Notes under the pieces: generated by a model
Database searches by the model: none
Told to the model about the DNA's origin: nothing
The model's input: only the letters and a program-made list of their open reading frames with translations
In this document: positions 48,061 to 58,880 of the stretch, one piece after another
Layout of the letters: the number at the start of each line of letters is the position of its first letter
Numbering within the stretch: the first letter of the stretch is position 1
Assembly (NCBI GenBank): GCA_022925895.1
Contig: JAKSYS010000152.1
Location: forward strand, 1 to 64,000
Direction of reading: 5' to 3'
Length of the DNA stretch: 64,000 bases
From: Fragilaria crotonensis
Lineage: Eukaryota > Bacillariophyta > Fragilariophyceae > Fragilariales > Fragilariaceae
Translations under genes and position numbers: made by a program

Positions 48061-48657
48061 GGAAGGTCCGGCAATGGGGCGAAGTCGTGAATAAAGGAAG
48101 TATGCGCGCCCGCCGGGAGGGAGGGAAACAAGTTCCGATCGATGTCTGGCTGGCGCAAAATTGGATGTGCCGGCGTGATGGTGACACGGCTGACGTCTGT
48201 AAAAAAATTGCTTACAGCGAAAAATATTTTACTTACGGAACGAATTGCTTGCGGAATTTGCTTACCATAAGCAAATTTATTGTAAGCAGAAATTTGCTTA
48301 CAAAATTTGCTTAGTGTAAGATTAAATTTGCTTACGGGGACTGTCTTTTCTACGTAAAAACATACCAATTTTCAAACACGTAAGTAAAATTTACTTACAG
48401 CACAGAAAAATTGCTTACGAAAATCAAATTTGCTTACAGAAAAAAATTGCTTACAAAATTTGCTTACCGGCATAATTTGCTTACTGATTTTGCTTTTTAC
48501 TGTCAAGAAAATTTGCTTACGATGAAGCAACCTTGCCGGCTCGGATGGATCATTACCATTGCTAAAATTCTCGCATCGTGCAAATCGGAGCAAGGCTGGC
48601 GCGCAAAGTAAACTGCCCCAAACGGTACGGCTGGAACGTGCATGGGCCGGACCTTCC
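48061..48657. mobile_element. short TIR element carrying a TTTGCTTAC array
   Basis: Inverted termini GGAAGGTCCGGC (48061-48072) and GCCGGACCTTCC (48646-48657) bound 597 bp. The outer parts are GC-rich with GGCTGGCGC and GCCGGCGTG words. The middle (48205-48525) carries about a dozen copies of ATTTGCTTAC and variants, some inverted (GTAAGC). No ORF is present. The CoDi element is inserted at the very left edge of this element, so the short element was there first. A non-autonomous DNA transposon is the best reading. Confidence 0.5.
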
Positions 48658-49329
48658 TGATGGACAGTATGATATGTCAAATGGCGTCATACGACATCCG
48701 TAGCGCCAAAAATGAGCGCAACGACGCGCGTTTTTTCCGGGACTTCAAGCTGATGCCACGTCTTTGTGTCTGTCAACTTCTGGGCAGGCGCCAGTCGCCT
48801 GTCACACGAAGGAGTTCCTCCGTTCGAGATGGAGAAGTTGAAACTCCTGACCATCTCATCAAGCAATAGTTCGAATTGGGAAGTGGGAAGCGATGTCCCC
48901 AGCACAGCAAGGGAAACACAAATTCCAGAGTACCAGTAGTACTTGAAGCATGTAGTAGTAGGGCCTTGAGGTGCTAAATGTCGAAAATTCTCTTCACAAG
49001 CGGTACCAGGTACACAAGATACAAGAAGATCTTCCCCTTCGTTCCTGCGTCAGTGTTGTATAGCATGATACCACTTTGGATGGCGAACGAGACCCACTGA
49101 TCACGGATATGCGTATACCTCATGGAAGTGGACACAGCAACGTAGAACATACTACTACACGTTTGTATGAGCTCTGAATCCTCAGTATGATAAGATACTA
49201 CTTGTACTTGGTACAGAACATTCTCCGACAAACATATGTTCTTCTAGGATTTCATATTGAAATATCGCGTCTTGCGTCTCATATTTCGTTCATCTGCTTG
49301 CTTGTTGAACAAGCGAGGCAACCTTTGAC
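48658..49329. other. intergenic upstream of the NhaC-type antiporter
   Basis: No gene recognised. A GTAC-rich patch lies at 48930-49010 and 49190-49215. The promoter of the antiporter should lie within the last few hundred bases. Confidence 0.4.
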
Positions 49330-52170
49330 ATGATGCTGAACCGACTCACTGCCATTGTGCTTATCATGTTCGCCTCTTTGTCCCAGGCGTTGGACTACGA
49401 GATTGACGGTGAATCCGAGTTGACACTTTTCCTTATTGATGTCAGTAGCGGAATTGAAGGTCTGGTGACTCTCCACAACGGTGACGCTGTCTCTGTTTCT
49501 GTGACAGGTGTTGACGGCGTAGGGATTGTTTGGTTGCCTCTGACGAACACTACCGCCACTACGAACTTGACCTGGAGCACCTTTTTAGATGGAGATCTTG
49601 TTGTCTCTGGTACCATGGACCTCACTGACTACGGAAAATTGCTTCCTTCTTCGATCGACGTCGGAGAAGTTACATCTCCAGGCACTGGACGCCACACCAT
49701 TATGGTCGAACTTGTTCTTGATGGAGTCACTACGACAGTTGAAGGAAGCTACGAATCATTTCCATCCGGGGTTTCGATGATCCCGCTTATTGTCATTCTT
49801 TTGCTTGCTGCAACCACTCACCTTGTTGAGGTTTCCTTGATCTCTGGTGTCTTCGTCGGAGCTTGCATTGTTACAGGTAGCCTCAAAGAAGGTTTCTTTA
49901 CCACTCTGGATACATACCTTCTTGAAGCCGTTGCGAACGTTGATCATGCATATGTCTACCTCTTCACTTTCACTTTGTCAGGTCTAGTGGGAATGATGAT
50001 GAAGTCTGGGGGGTTCGTTGGATTCACTCGTAGTATGTCCGTTTGGGCGACCTCCTCGCGTGCTGGACAAATGGTTGCTTACGTTTCTGGTTGTCTTATC
50101 TTTTTCGTGAGTCAAAATCTGTCACTAGGCAGTGTTTTGGATCTCAGTCGCTAACACACTTCTACTCTACTGCCTAGGATGATTATGCCAACACGTGAGT
50201 GGCTTGTGGACGGCTCGAGTTGCCTAATTGCCTTTGAATGTTTCACCGACCAAGCGTTATCTTTCTAACTAAACTTCTCAACAGTCTTATTGTCGGCGAA
50301 TCGATGAGACCGTTGACAGATGTCTTAAGCATTTCGCGTGAAAAGTTGGCATTCCTCGTTGATGCTACATCGGCTCCTGTTGCTAGCATCACTCCCATCT
50401 CGTCGTGGATTGGTTTCGAAATCGGTCTTATTCAGACAGAACTTGACAAGATCGCTAAGGCACACGAAGGCGAAACAATCACTATTTCCCTCAACGGTCT
50501 CGCGGTCTTTCTTGAAAGTGTTAAATTCAGATACTGTGAGTTGCTGCTTTGTCCATGCTATGTTATTCAACATGGTAACTGACTTCCGATTGCCATTAAA
50601 GACCCCATCTTTTTGTTGTTATTTATTCCTACATTGATCATGTTCAAACGCGATTACGGTAAGTTTTCTTCTTATTTATCATGTCTGCACTTCTTGGCTC
50701 TTGTGACACAGTGCTGACTGATGCATGGTGGGTTAGGTCCGATGCTTATTGCAGAGCGCAAAACACAGGTCTACAACCGAACGGATGGTGGTGATGGCCA
50801 GACTCATGGTTCGGGACTAGGTGAAAAGCACAACCAGCCTGAACCTAATACGCCAGGGCGTATCTGGAACATGATCATCCCAATCTGCGTTTTGGTCATT
50901 TTGATCATTACCCTTCTTATCGAGACTGGCGAAGTGCCTGGAGTAGAGCAAACGCTGATCGACAAGTTGCAGAACTCGAACTCCTACGAAGCTCTCCTCT
51001 ACGGCACTGCGGCTGCTGTCTTGCTCACATTGCTAATGTACCATTTTCAATTCAAGACAGATGGGGAGAATGTGCTTTGGCCGACTCCGAGCGTTCTCAA
51101 GGCGTACGTCACCGGGTGGTGCAAGAAAGAAAACCAAGATGATGCCGAGAGAGTGACACCACTCATGAATGTCTATGAGTCCGTTGATAGTTTCTTGTAC
51201 GGTATGGGACACGTCTTCCCAGCAACGGTTGTGCTCACTCTTGCTTGGGCGAGCGGCTCCATTATGGGTGCAGTTGGAACAGATCGACTCTTCGCAGACT
51301 TTATCTCCGAAGGAGTGGCTCCAGGAGCATTGCCTACTCTATCATTTGTCATCTCCTTCATTATGGCGCTAGCGACGGGAACATCGTGGGGGACCATGGT
51401 AAGGCAAACACCTCTCAAATACGGAGTGAACATTCTGTTCTTCTAATCATTGTCTCTCCCAGGCAATCATGTTCCCTCTTTTGATGACTCCTACTTACAA
51501 CGTCTCGGGTGGTAGTGATGTTATATTTTACTCCACTGTCGCGGGTATTCTCTCTGGCGCCGTTGCAGGTGATCATGTGTCTCCCATCTCCGACACCACT
51601 GTCTTGACGGCGTTGGCAACTGACTGCGACCTTCTCAAACATGTTTACACACAAGCTCCGTATGTTATGTGGATCATCATTTTTTGCATCCTTGTGGGGA
51701 CGTTGCCTGTTGGGTAAGTTGAAAAAAGTATTTCACACCGAAAATGATCCTTCTCTAACAAGCGCGGTTTGCTCTACAGCTATGGGGCTTATCCTAACGG
51801 CGTTGCGTACCTTTTTGGTTACATTCTCATCCTTGGTTTTACTTTCTTGATTTGCCGCCCGATCATTGCGAAGAATGGAACGTTTGATTACCTAACCGAG
51901 CTTTTCCTTCGCTATCATCCGGACCATGATCTTCATGAACTCAAGAGGGCCACCGCTGACGCTTACGAATCGGGCACCGGGATGGACGGCCCGTTTGATT
52001 TCCTTAAAAAGGCTAAAGCCACAGAGGGTGGAGCAGCGGTCAAGGACGAAGAACAGCCGTTGGCTGACAAGGAGGAGGACGCGGAAGTCGATGTAGAAGA
52101 CGATGCGGAAGAACTCCTTGAAGATAAACTGCTTGTTGAGAACAAGTTGGATCAGAACGTGGAGTCGTAA
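49330..52170 (+). CDS. NhaC-type Na+/H+ antiporter, seven exons
   Basis: Exons 49330-50106, 50178-50194, 50285-50535, 50602-50658, 50737-51398, 51463-51713 and 51780-52170 join in frame, all with GT-AG introns of 64-90 bp, to give 801 residues. A signal peptide (IVLIMFASLSQALDYEI) comes first. A Thr/Ser-rich beta-type extracytosolic domain of about 130 residues with N-x-T sites follows, then the multi-TM antiporter core of the NhaC family (PF03553-like). Family motifs include FFDDYANTLIVGESMRPLTD, SREKLAFLVDATSAPVASI, SSWIGFEIGL and SGAVAGDHVSPISDTTV. The C-terminal tail is acidic. The family exchanges Na+ for H+ or related substrates across a membrane; which membrane is not shown. Exon 2 is only 17 nt and encodes the core of the DDYAN motif. 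Confidence 0.92.
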
Positions 52171-52351
52171 ATGTCCATATCAGTTATGTGGCTTAAGTGT
52201 TTTCAGTAGTGATGCGTTGCAATTGCTCTGCACTTGAAACTAGGTTCCGGTCATAGCGCAACCTCCTGAAAAGGATGATTTTCTATGCGCTGTATCGATT
52301 TATGCTCTTGAACATGACGATGCATAATGGTTTACTTTACATGGTACAGAC

Positions 52352-55300
52352 CTAGATCACGTCACCGTCCTCTACATCGTCAGGTACCCAGGGTTCGATT
52401 TCGGGAATAAAGTGCTCACCGGTGGAAACGAAAGTTGGCTCCTGTTTGTTCGTTTTATGACAGATGGGACATGATGAAGATATGCACTGATGGACGTTGC
52501 ACAACGACTGGACGAGCTGTCCTCCACCAAGTCCATGGCCTTGAACAGCGATGTAACCTGCCCAAAAACCAGAACAGTAGTTGTCGATTGCGGTTTGACT
52601 CGAATAGCCCAAGCCAAGGCCTCTGACTTCGAGCTCCGGCCTACTCAACCCCGCAGCCTTCACTTTCTGTTCAAGCTCGTCGTATGCGTTGCCGTCTATC
52701 CATTGTGACAGCCCAAAAGCAAATCCATCCTCATATCCTTGATTGTAGGCGTCTGACCCTTCATTTGTCGACTCTCGACCGTATCCTCCAGCGCGGAGGC
52801 GAGCCTCAACTCGATCCTTGGCGGTCCGGTTTCCCTCGGAAAACCCAACGCAGAACCAAGTGATATCTTCCGGTTTAGCGATCGCCATAGCTCGGGCGAT
52901 TTCCTCCTTTTCTTCAGCTGAATTTTCAACAGAAGTGCCTTGGCTTTGAGATTGGGGCTCATCAAATCCTACTGCGCCAACTACGTAGCCGAATTGATAA
53001 CCTCGTCCGTACTCAGTAGCATTCCTCGTGGCAGCAGCACTTGCACTTCCGGCACCAACTGTGCCCCATCGTTTGGTTTTGCGTGCATTCCAGCCAGCAC
53101 GGAAACCAGAAGAGTATCCATTGATTGCCTCAATGTCAGTGAACCCCAAGGCTCTTGCATTCTCGATCAACCCAGCCGCGTCAACATCGGAAGTGTCACT
53201 TTCGTTCCGTCCGACGTAGAGGAGTGTCCGTCCAGAAAACCTCGTTCAAACGCAAGTAATGCTCCAAGAGCGAATCGTCGAGCCTCTCCAGCATGGTAGC
53301 CGAGCCGATGACCCCGACAGAAAGTATGGTTAGAATCTTTATCGTCAAATCCCAGTTTACGACCTTTGTCCTTTAACTTCCCGTCGGCAAGAGTACCCCC
53401 CTGCTCGACGCTTAATCCATCGAGGAATCCTCCGTGGTATCCCGTGCCGAATGCCGTCGGCAGAGCCCTTCCGTAAGTTGTCGAAACAGACGTGTCATCT
53501 GCGCCACTGCTGGTACCAATAGATGTGACAAAGCCAGCGCGACAACCAATAAAGTACCCTTCGACTTCGGTAGGTTCAATGCAGCCGAGAGCACGTGCTC
53601 TTTTCACCGACTCAGCAGGGGTAGGCTCGGTTGCGGCGTTTGCCCCCATGTCGTACCCGTCCTTGAAGCCTCTTGAAGCGGCATTGGAAGCAACGGTGGC
53701 GTCCCGTTTCGCTTCTCCAGCGTTGAGGCCGGCACGATACCCAGAGCAAAACGCATCTTTAATTTCATTATCGACGTATCCCTCAGTGCTGGCCTTCTCT
53801 TTGAGCACTGCATCGCTGTGCTCAGAATCTAACTCCTTACAGGCACCATTGATAATTCCGTCGTGGTATCCTTTGCCGAAGGCATTTGCCACATCTGCAA
53901 CACGATCCGCGCGAATGGTTCGAACTTTTGCAGCCATAAATCCGGAACGATATCCCACACAAAAGCCTGCAACATCTTCTTGGTTGATGTAACCCAGCGC
54001 ACTCGACTTCTTCAGAAGTTCACGAGGAGAGAGGTCTGTATGATTTCGTACACCACTAGCACCAGCGCCGTACCCGTCAAGATAACCTCTCGAAGCAGCA
54101 TTTGAAGCGGCCGTTGCAGCTCGTTTAGCCTCTCCGGAAGCAAATCCTGCATCGTACCCAGCAAAATACGCTGCAACATCACCAGTATCCGCAAGTCCGA
54201 GAGACCTCGCTTTCCCTTCCAATTCCGCATCGGAAAGACGGGCAGCTCCTTTTCTGCTTGTCGCATCAAAGAAACCATCATGATAAGCACTTCCGTACGC
54301 GATTGCAGTCTCATAGGGTTTAGTTGCGCCGCCTGTCTTATTTTTGCCAACAACGAACCCGGGACCGTAACCAGCGCAATATGCATCGATATCATCCTTA
54401 TCTTTGTATCCCAGGGAGATTGCATTTTTCAACAGGACACGAGGAGGAAGCGATTTCGCGTTGCGCTTTCCTTTGGCTGCGGAACTGTACCCATCGTCAA
54501 AACCTCTGCCTGCAGCACCGGCAGCATACCCACCAAAATATCCACCGCAAAAGGAATCAAGCTCGCCTTTCTGTTCACATCCAGCTTCGCGAGCTCGTTG
54601 AACCACCTCGATAGGGGATAGCTTGGTCGCCGGTTTTCCATCTCTGGTATCGATAAAGCTTGCGCCGATGCCGAGGTCGTACCCTTTCTCGTACATATCG
54701 CCATGATCACCGTCGAAACCAGTTATCGAAGACGCAACAAAGCCCCACCAGTCCCGAGGCCTCCTACGACTAGGGCTGATCCAGGTTTTTCATCGTTAAA
54801 GGACTCTAGTCCTTCTTCGTTAATGCCACATTCCAGGTTGCTGACTTCCCGTGAATGGACGTCCTCTTCATTTGACCTTCGACGTCGTTTGAAAATAAGG
54901 AAAGCCAGGAGAAGAATCACTGCGACAACAGCGAGATTCGCTGCGACAACTGCCACAGGAAATCCTCCAGCGGCGGCATTCATGGACACAGCGGAAGCAG
55001 GAACTCCGCCCTTATCCTCTGACGGTGAGCAGTCTGTGCCACCATCGCCATCAAGAAATTCAATCTCGTCAATTCCAGACCCAATCTTACCCATAGTCTC
55101 GCGAATCACATCGAAAGTGCGACACTGGAGCATTGCCTTGTCAGCGTTTTCTTCATCACTAAGGTAAACCGTCATGCCACCTGTAACGTTACTACAGCTT
55201 TCGCCACAAGTATTTGTTCCACGATCTTTTGGCAAGGCAGAGATTCCCACCACACTACCCAACCGGCGGCCACTCTTATCGCCACAAGGAACCAGATCTG

Positions 55301-55878
55301 CAGCAACAGCATCTCGAGTCAAGCCTTCTATTTGATAGAGCACCTCATCTAAGCTTGTCTCGTTTGTGATCTGGACTGTGTACGAATACGATATCTCGAC
55401 TTCAATCTTTTCTTTTGGCATTTCACTGCAAGAAAAAATCGAGTACAAGTCGTTCGTCGGTGGCGAGGTCGGGAGAGTTGGAGCGATAGTTGAGGATAGT
55501 GGGGAGACAGTAGGTTTGGCAATTGGTTTCGAGGTTGGTGGTGCGACTTCGCCACCTCCGATATTGTCGGTTTGGTCGCCGTTTCCATCATCATCACTAC
55601 CGCCACCGTCTTCACTTTTACCATCATCATCAGTACCAGCACCCTTGCCACTCGTGTTGTCATCATGATCACCACTGTTGCCGTCACTGTCATCATCGTC
55701 CTTACCATTGCCCTTGCCACTTTCATCGTCATCATTGTCACACCCTCCATCGTCGTCACCACCGCCTTTGCCACTCTCATCGTCATCATTGTCACCGCCT
55801 CCATCGTCGGTAGAGTCGCCATTGCCACTCTCATCGTCATCATCGTCACTACCGCTGTCGTCGTCGTCGTCGTCGTCG

Positions 55879-55947
<69 letters not shown>

Positions 55948-56595
55948 CCGCTTCCATCGTCGTCGTCGTCGTCGTCGTCCCCAACGGTAGTGCTGTCATC
56001 ATTTTCATCGCCACAGTGGCACTCGCAGAAACAATGGCCACTGGAGCAGTCACAGGAGCAACAGTCGCGGTCTGGTCCACTTATTACAGTCTTGACCCAG
56101 TGATCTCCCTTCTTTCCAGCCTTGCTTTCTTTTTTACCTCCCTTCTTTCCGGAGTTCCCGTATCCCTCTCCCCACTTCTTTCCTCCCTTCTTCCCACTCT
56201 CCGTGAGCCGCCTATGCGACGAACAGAATCAAGCATGCACAGCTTTTGTGAGTGCGAAGGAATGAAACGGCGCAATAATGACCAACCACCAGGCATGCGA
56301 GAGGATGTTCTGGTCGTACCATTCAACGCACGAACGATGAAAGGGCATCACGAAAGATGCCCAAGATACATCAACATTCAGGACGCGCCGAAACTCACCT
56401 TGTTTCTGTCCACGAGTCTGAATTCCCTGTCGCAGGAATGAAGTTTTGTTGTGCTATGATGCTTTGGCCTCTCAAGGCTGGGCTAACTCCACCGTCAAAG
56501 TTTTGTGGAAAGCTTATGCCTCTGGGTACTGTGTGTTTGGCAAGTGAAGGGAGAGCAGCTGAAAGGCACAGTGCTAGTAGTATCAACATTCTCAT
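52352..56595 (-). CDS. large membrane protein: Asp-rich ectodomain, TM, GY/GF repeats
   Basis: Exon 1 (56595-56399) encodes a signal peptide (MRMLILLALCLSAALPSLA). A GT-AG intron (56398-56212, donor AAG/GTGAGT) follows, and exon 2 runs to 52352. The order is: Lys/Gly-rich segment, Cys cluster (CCSCDCSSGHCFCECHCG), about 150 residues rich in Asp, Gly and Ser including a poly-Asp run, and a Pro/Thr stalk. A folded domain then starts at EKIEVEISYSYTVQITNETS, followed by a TM helix (VVAANLAVVAVILLLAFLIF) with stop-transfer RRRR. Beyond the TM are about 780 residues of alternating motifs like RGYLDGYGAGA and FCVGYRSGF every 35-40 residues. The end is a CxxCH patch and an acidic tail. One-base frame changes near 54730 and 53217 split the frame; the first lies at GGGG. 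Two adjacent genes are the alternative, but the 26-bp gap leaves no room for a promoter. Function unknown; a cell-surface or silica-related role is speculation. Confidence 0.65.
55855..55975. repeat. trinucleotide repeat coding poly-Asp
   Basis: A run of GTC and ATC triplets on the plus strand, which is GAC/GAT (Asp) in the frame of the minus-strand gene. The other frames give the spurious Met-, Thr-, Ser- and Ile-rich ORFs seen on both strands. Confidence 0.85.
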
Positions 56596-57179
56596 TTGGA
56601 TTTCTCTTGGAACTCGCCTGCTCTGTTGGACGTCAAGCTTGGATCGACTCTTTTCCTCGGAGGATGCCAGTCTCGGACCGGTTTTCTAAATTCGTGAGGT
56701 GATTGAATTGAACGCACGCCCCTTGTTATGAATTGAGCGTGAGAGAAGAGACTGCAAGAGATAGTACGAGTAGTGCTAATTGCTGATGAACGCTGTTCGA
56801 TAGAGTTTGTTGCAACGATCTACGCCTATGTTGACAAATTTGTGAGTAGACTGTATCATAGATGTGCTGCAAAACCTTACAGGATTGGAAACAGGATCCA
56901 GTTGCCGGAATTACATGCAGATTTCGGCTAAGGAATCTTGCACGTAACCGTTCCTTGCGTTACATAGAGCATATTTCGTTTCAAGCTTATTAATCCTCGT
57001 TGCTCTTTGTATGCATATATAGAGTACTTGTACTACGAGAGTAACTACTAGTAGGAAATATAATAACGGAGGATGTCACCGTGGGGACCGGTACAGAATG
57101 TACGCACGCGACAATCTACTCCAAGACTTCTGAAGTCTCATGTGTTGCGCTATGTTAGTGCCCAACACGACAGAAACTA
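56596..57179. other. intergenic upstream of the repeat membrane protein
   Basis: No gene seen. It should hold the promoter of the minus-strand gene in its first few hundred bases. A GTAC-rich patch is present at 57020-57060. Confidence 0.4.
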
Positions 57180-57870
57180 TCACATCTTCACAAATTGGAC
57201 CACAACTTAATCAATTCTTGTCTGTTTCAAGAATTTCAAATTGATTCCATGCAAGAATAACATTTTAAAACTTTCTGTATACTCAGATTGTTTGCATGGT
57301 GGTGGCTTCAAATTAAAATGTTCCTTTTGCACCATCACAACAGGGCATTTGGACTCTTTTTTGCCACATCGGACCGTAACTCGATCAAGTCTGTTTTGAG
57401 ATTTCCAAGTTGATCCAAGTCCAAAACATCATGCTCCAATTGACGGTCAACTCAGATTGTTTGCGAGTTGGTGGCTTAAAATTCCATTTTCTCTCGCATC
57501 ATCACAATTTGGCATTCGGATGCTATATCTCTGGCACATATCAGACCACAACTCAATCAGTTCTTGTCTGTTACAAGAATTTTGAGTTGATCCAAGTCCA
57601 CAAAAGCACGCTCCAACTGACGGTCAACTCAGATTGTTTGCAAGTTGGTGGCTTGAAATTCCATTTTCCTCTCGCATCTTCACAATTTGGCATTCGGACG
57701 CTGTGTCTCTGCCACGTATCAGACAATTACTCGATCAATTCTCGTCTGTTTTGAGAATTTTGAGTTAATCCAAGTCCACAAAAGCATGCTCCAACTGACG
57801 GTCAACCCAGATTGCTCGCAGGTTTTGGTTTGCGGCTTAAAATTCCATTTTCCTGAAACAATGATTTTGA
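57180..57870. repeat. four tandem copies of a ~174-bp unit
   Basis: Aligned anchors such as ACCACAACTTAATCA / ACCGTAACTCGATCA / ACCACAACTCAATCA / ACAATTACTCGATCA occur near 57199, 57373, 57545 and 57723. Each unit also has TGACGGTCAACTCAGATTG and a GTTGGTGGCTTAAAATTCCA-like block. Units 2-4 are closest to each other and unit 1 is the most diverged. Short open frames in the repeats are not conserved between units, so it is not coding. Confidence 0.85.
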
Positions 57871-58301
57871 ATACCTCTTGCATCATCCATTTGTCAGCAG
57901 TACACCAAATACGCAAAATGCCGCAAATGTAAGGAAATGGCATCTGGAGGTAGTTTTCCAGATGCGGTGGCAACTCAGGTATCAAGCAGTGTTGCTAAGC
58001 TTCAAAACCAAAACCGACGAGGAACTTGTTTCCATAGATTCAACATTTATGATCCTCGGGTGTCGAATGTTATTCTTTCCACCACTGCTGCAGGTGACAT
58101 CCGGGATACCACCGAGAGTGTCTTTCAAGTAATGTTCTACTAAAGGCACACCAAGTAACAACTCGGTACCATTTTTGAGTACCCACAGTGTTACCAAAAC
58201 ATCTAAAATACCATTCAAGCACTGAGTAGGAATTCCTCTTTAGAATACTGCTGTCTTCCGAGGGGTATTTAATATTTATGTAGAGTGTCTTGTTGCACTT
58301 A
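57871..58301. other. intergenic with a short open frame
   Basis: A 68-codon plus-strand frame (57937-58143, MASGGSFPDAVATQVSSSV start) reads smoothly but matches nothing recognised and could be an exon fragment. No other signal was seen before the PIF terminus. Confidence 0.3.
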
Positions 58302-58410
58302 GGCCATTCCTTATAGTCAAACAACCGACGAAAACGAAAACGTACGACGTTTTCGTCGGGTCGTTTTCGTCGCTACACGGCCTTATAGTCCATCGAAAAC
58401 GAAAATGGCA
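58302..58410. repeat. left TIR and subterminal CGTTTTCGTC array of PIF copy B
   Basis: The terminus GGCCATTCCTTATAGT is followed by repeated CGAAAACGAAAACGT and CGTTTTCGTCG words. The matching right array spans about 62345-62569. Confidence 0.85.
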
Positions 58411-58880
58411 ATCGAAGTAGTCAACGGGCGCAGCCAGGAGAATTTCAATGGCCAGGAGAATTTCAATGGTCACAGCTCGCGGACTCCAGAAATAGCACAT
58501 CGACAGACAAAGGTCGACAAGATCTTGACGCCGATCTCATGTGAATCAACGTTCGTCACAGAAATAAATACTACTCTCATCAACTTGAGCCACATGCGAA
58601 ACAACCACAAGAAGGTCGTGTACTTCATCATCATCCTTTGAACGTGCATAACCACGCTGAAAACGCTGCGACTGCATAACAAGATTCGGGAGATCATGGA
58701 TTCTATTAAATTTGTCGGTGGAGCAACACTCCAAAAGGAATTACAAGGATTTGCTGGCTTTATAGCCTATCAAGAGTGCTTCCGAAAGGGGAACTAGTCC
58801 ACAAAAGGTACCATTGAGAAAAGTATGGGAGAGCAATTCTTCGGGAATCCAGCAGACCCGGATTCAATTGGATTAGGTGA

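Noticed and set aside
48205-48525. CRISPR-like array
   Set aside because: The repeated words are only 9-11 bases, spacing is irregular, orientation varies and there is no cas gene; the genome is eukaryotic.
49330-52170. Reading the antiporter gene as a pseudogene because its frame is split
   Set aside because: Every break coincides with a GT-AG intron and the spliced frame is continuous for 801 residues.
55349-56080. Minus-strand Met/Thr-rich ORF of 243 codons
   Set aside because: It is another frame of the same triplet repeat; the Asp frame links the signal-peptide exon to the TM domain and is the real one.
55572-56441. Plus-strand Ile/Val/Thr-rich ORF of 289 codons
   Set aside because: It is the complement of the Asp-coding GAC/GAT repeats of the minus-strand gene; its hydrophobic look comes from GTC/ATC triplets.
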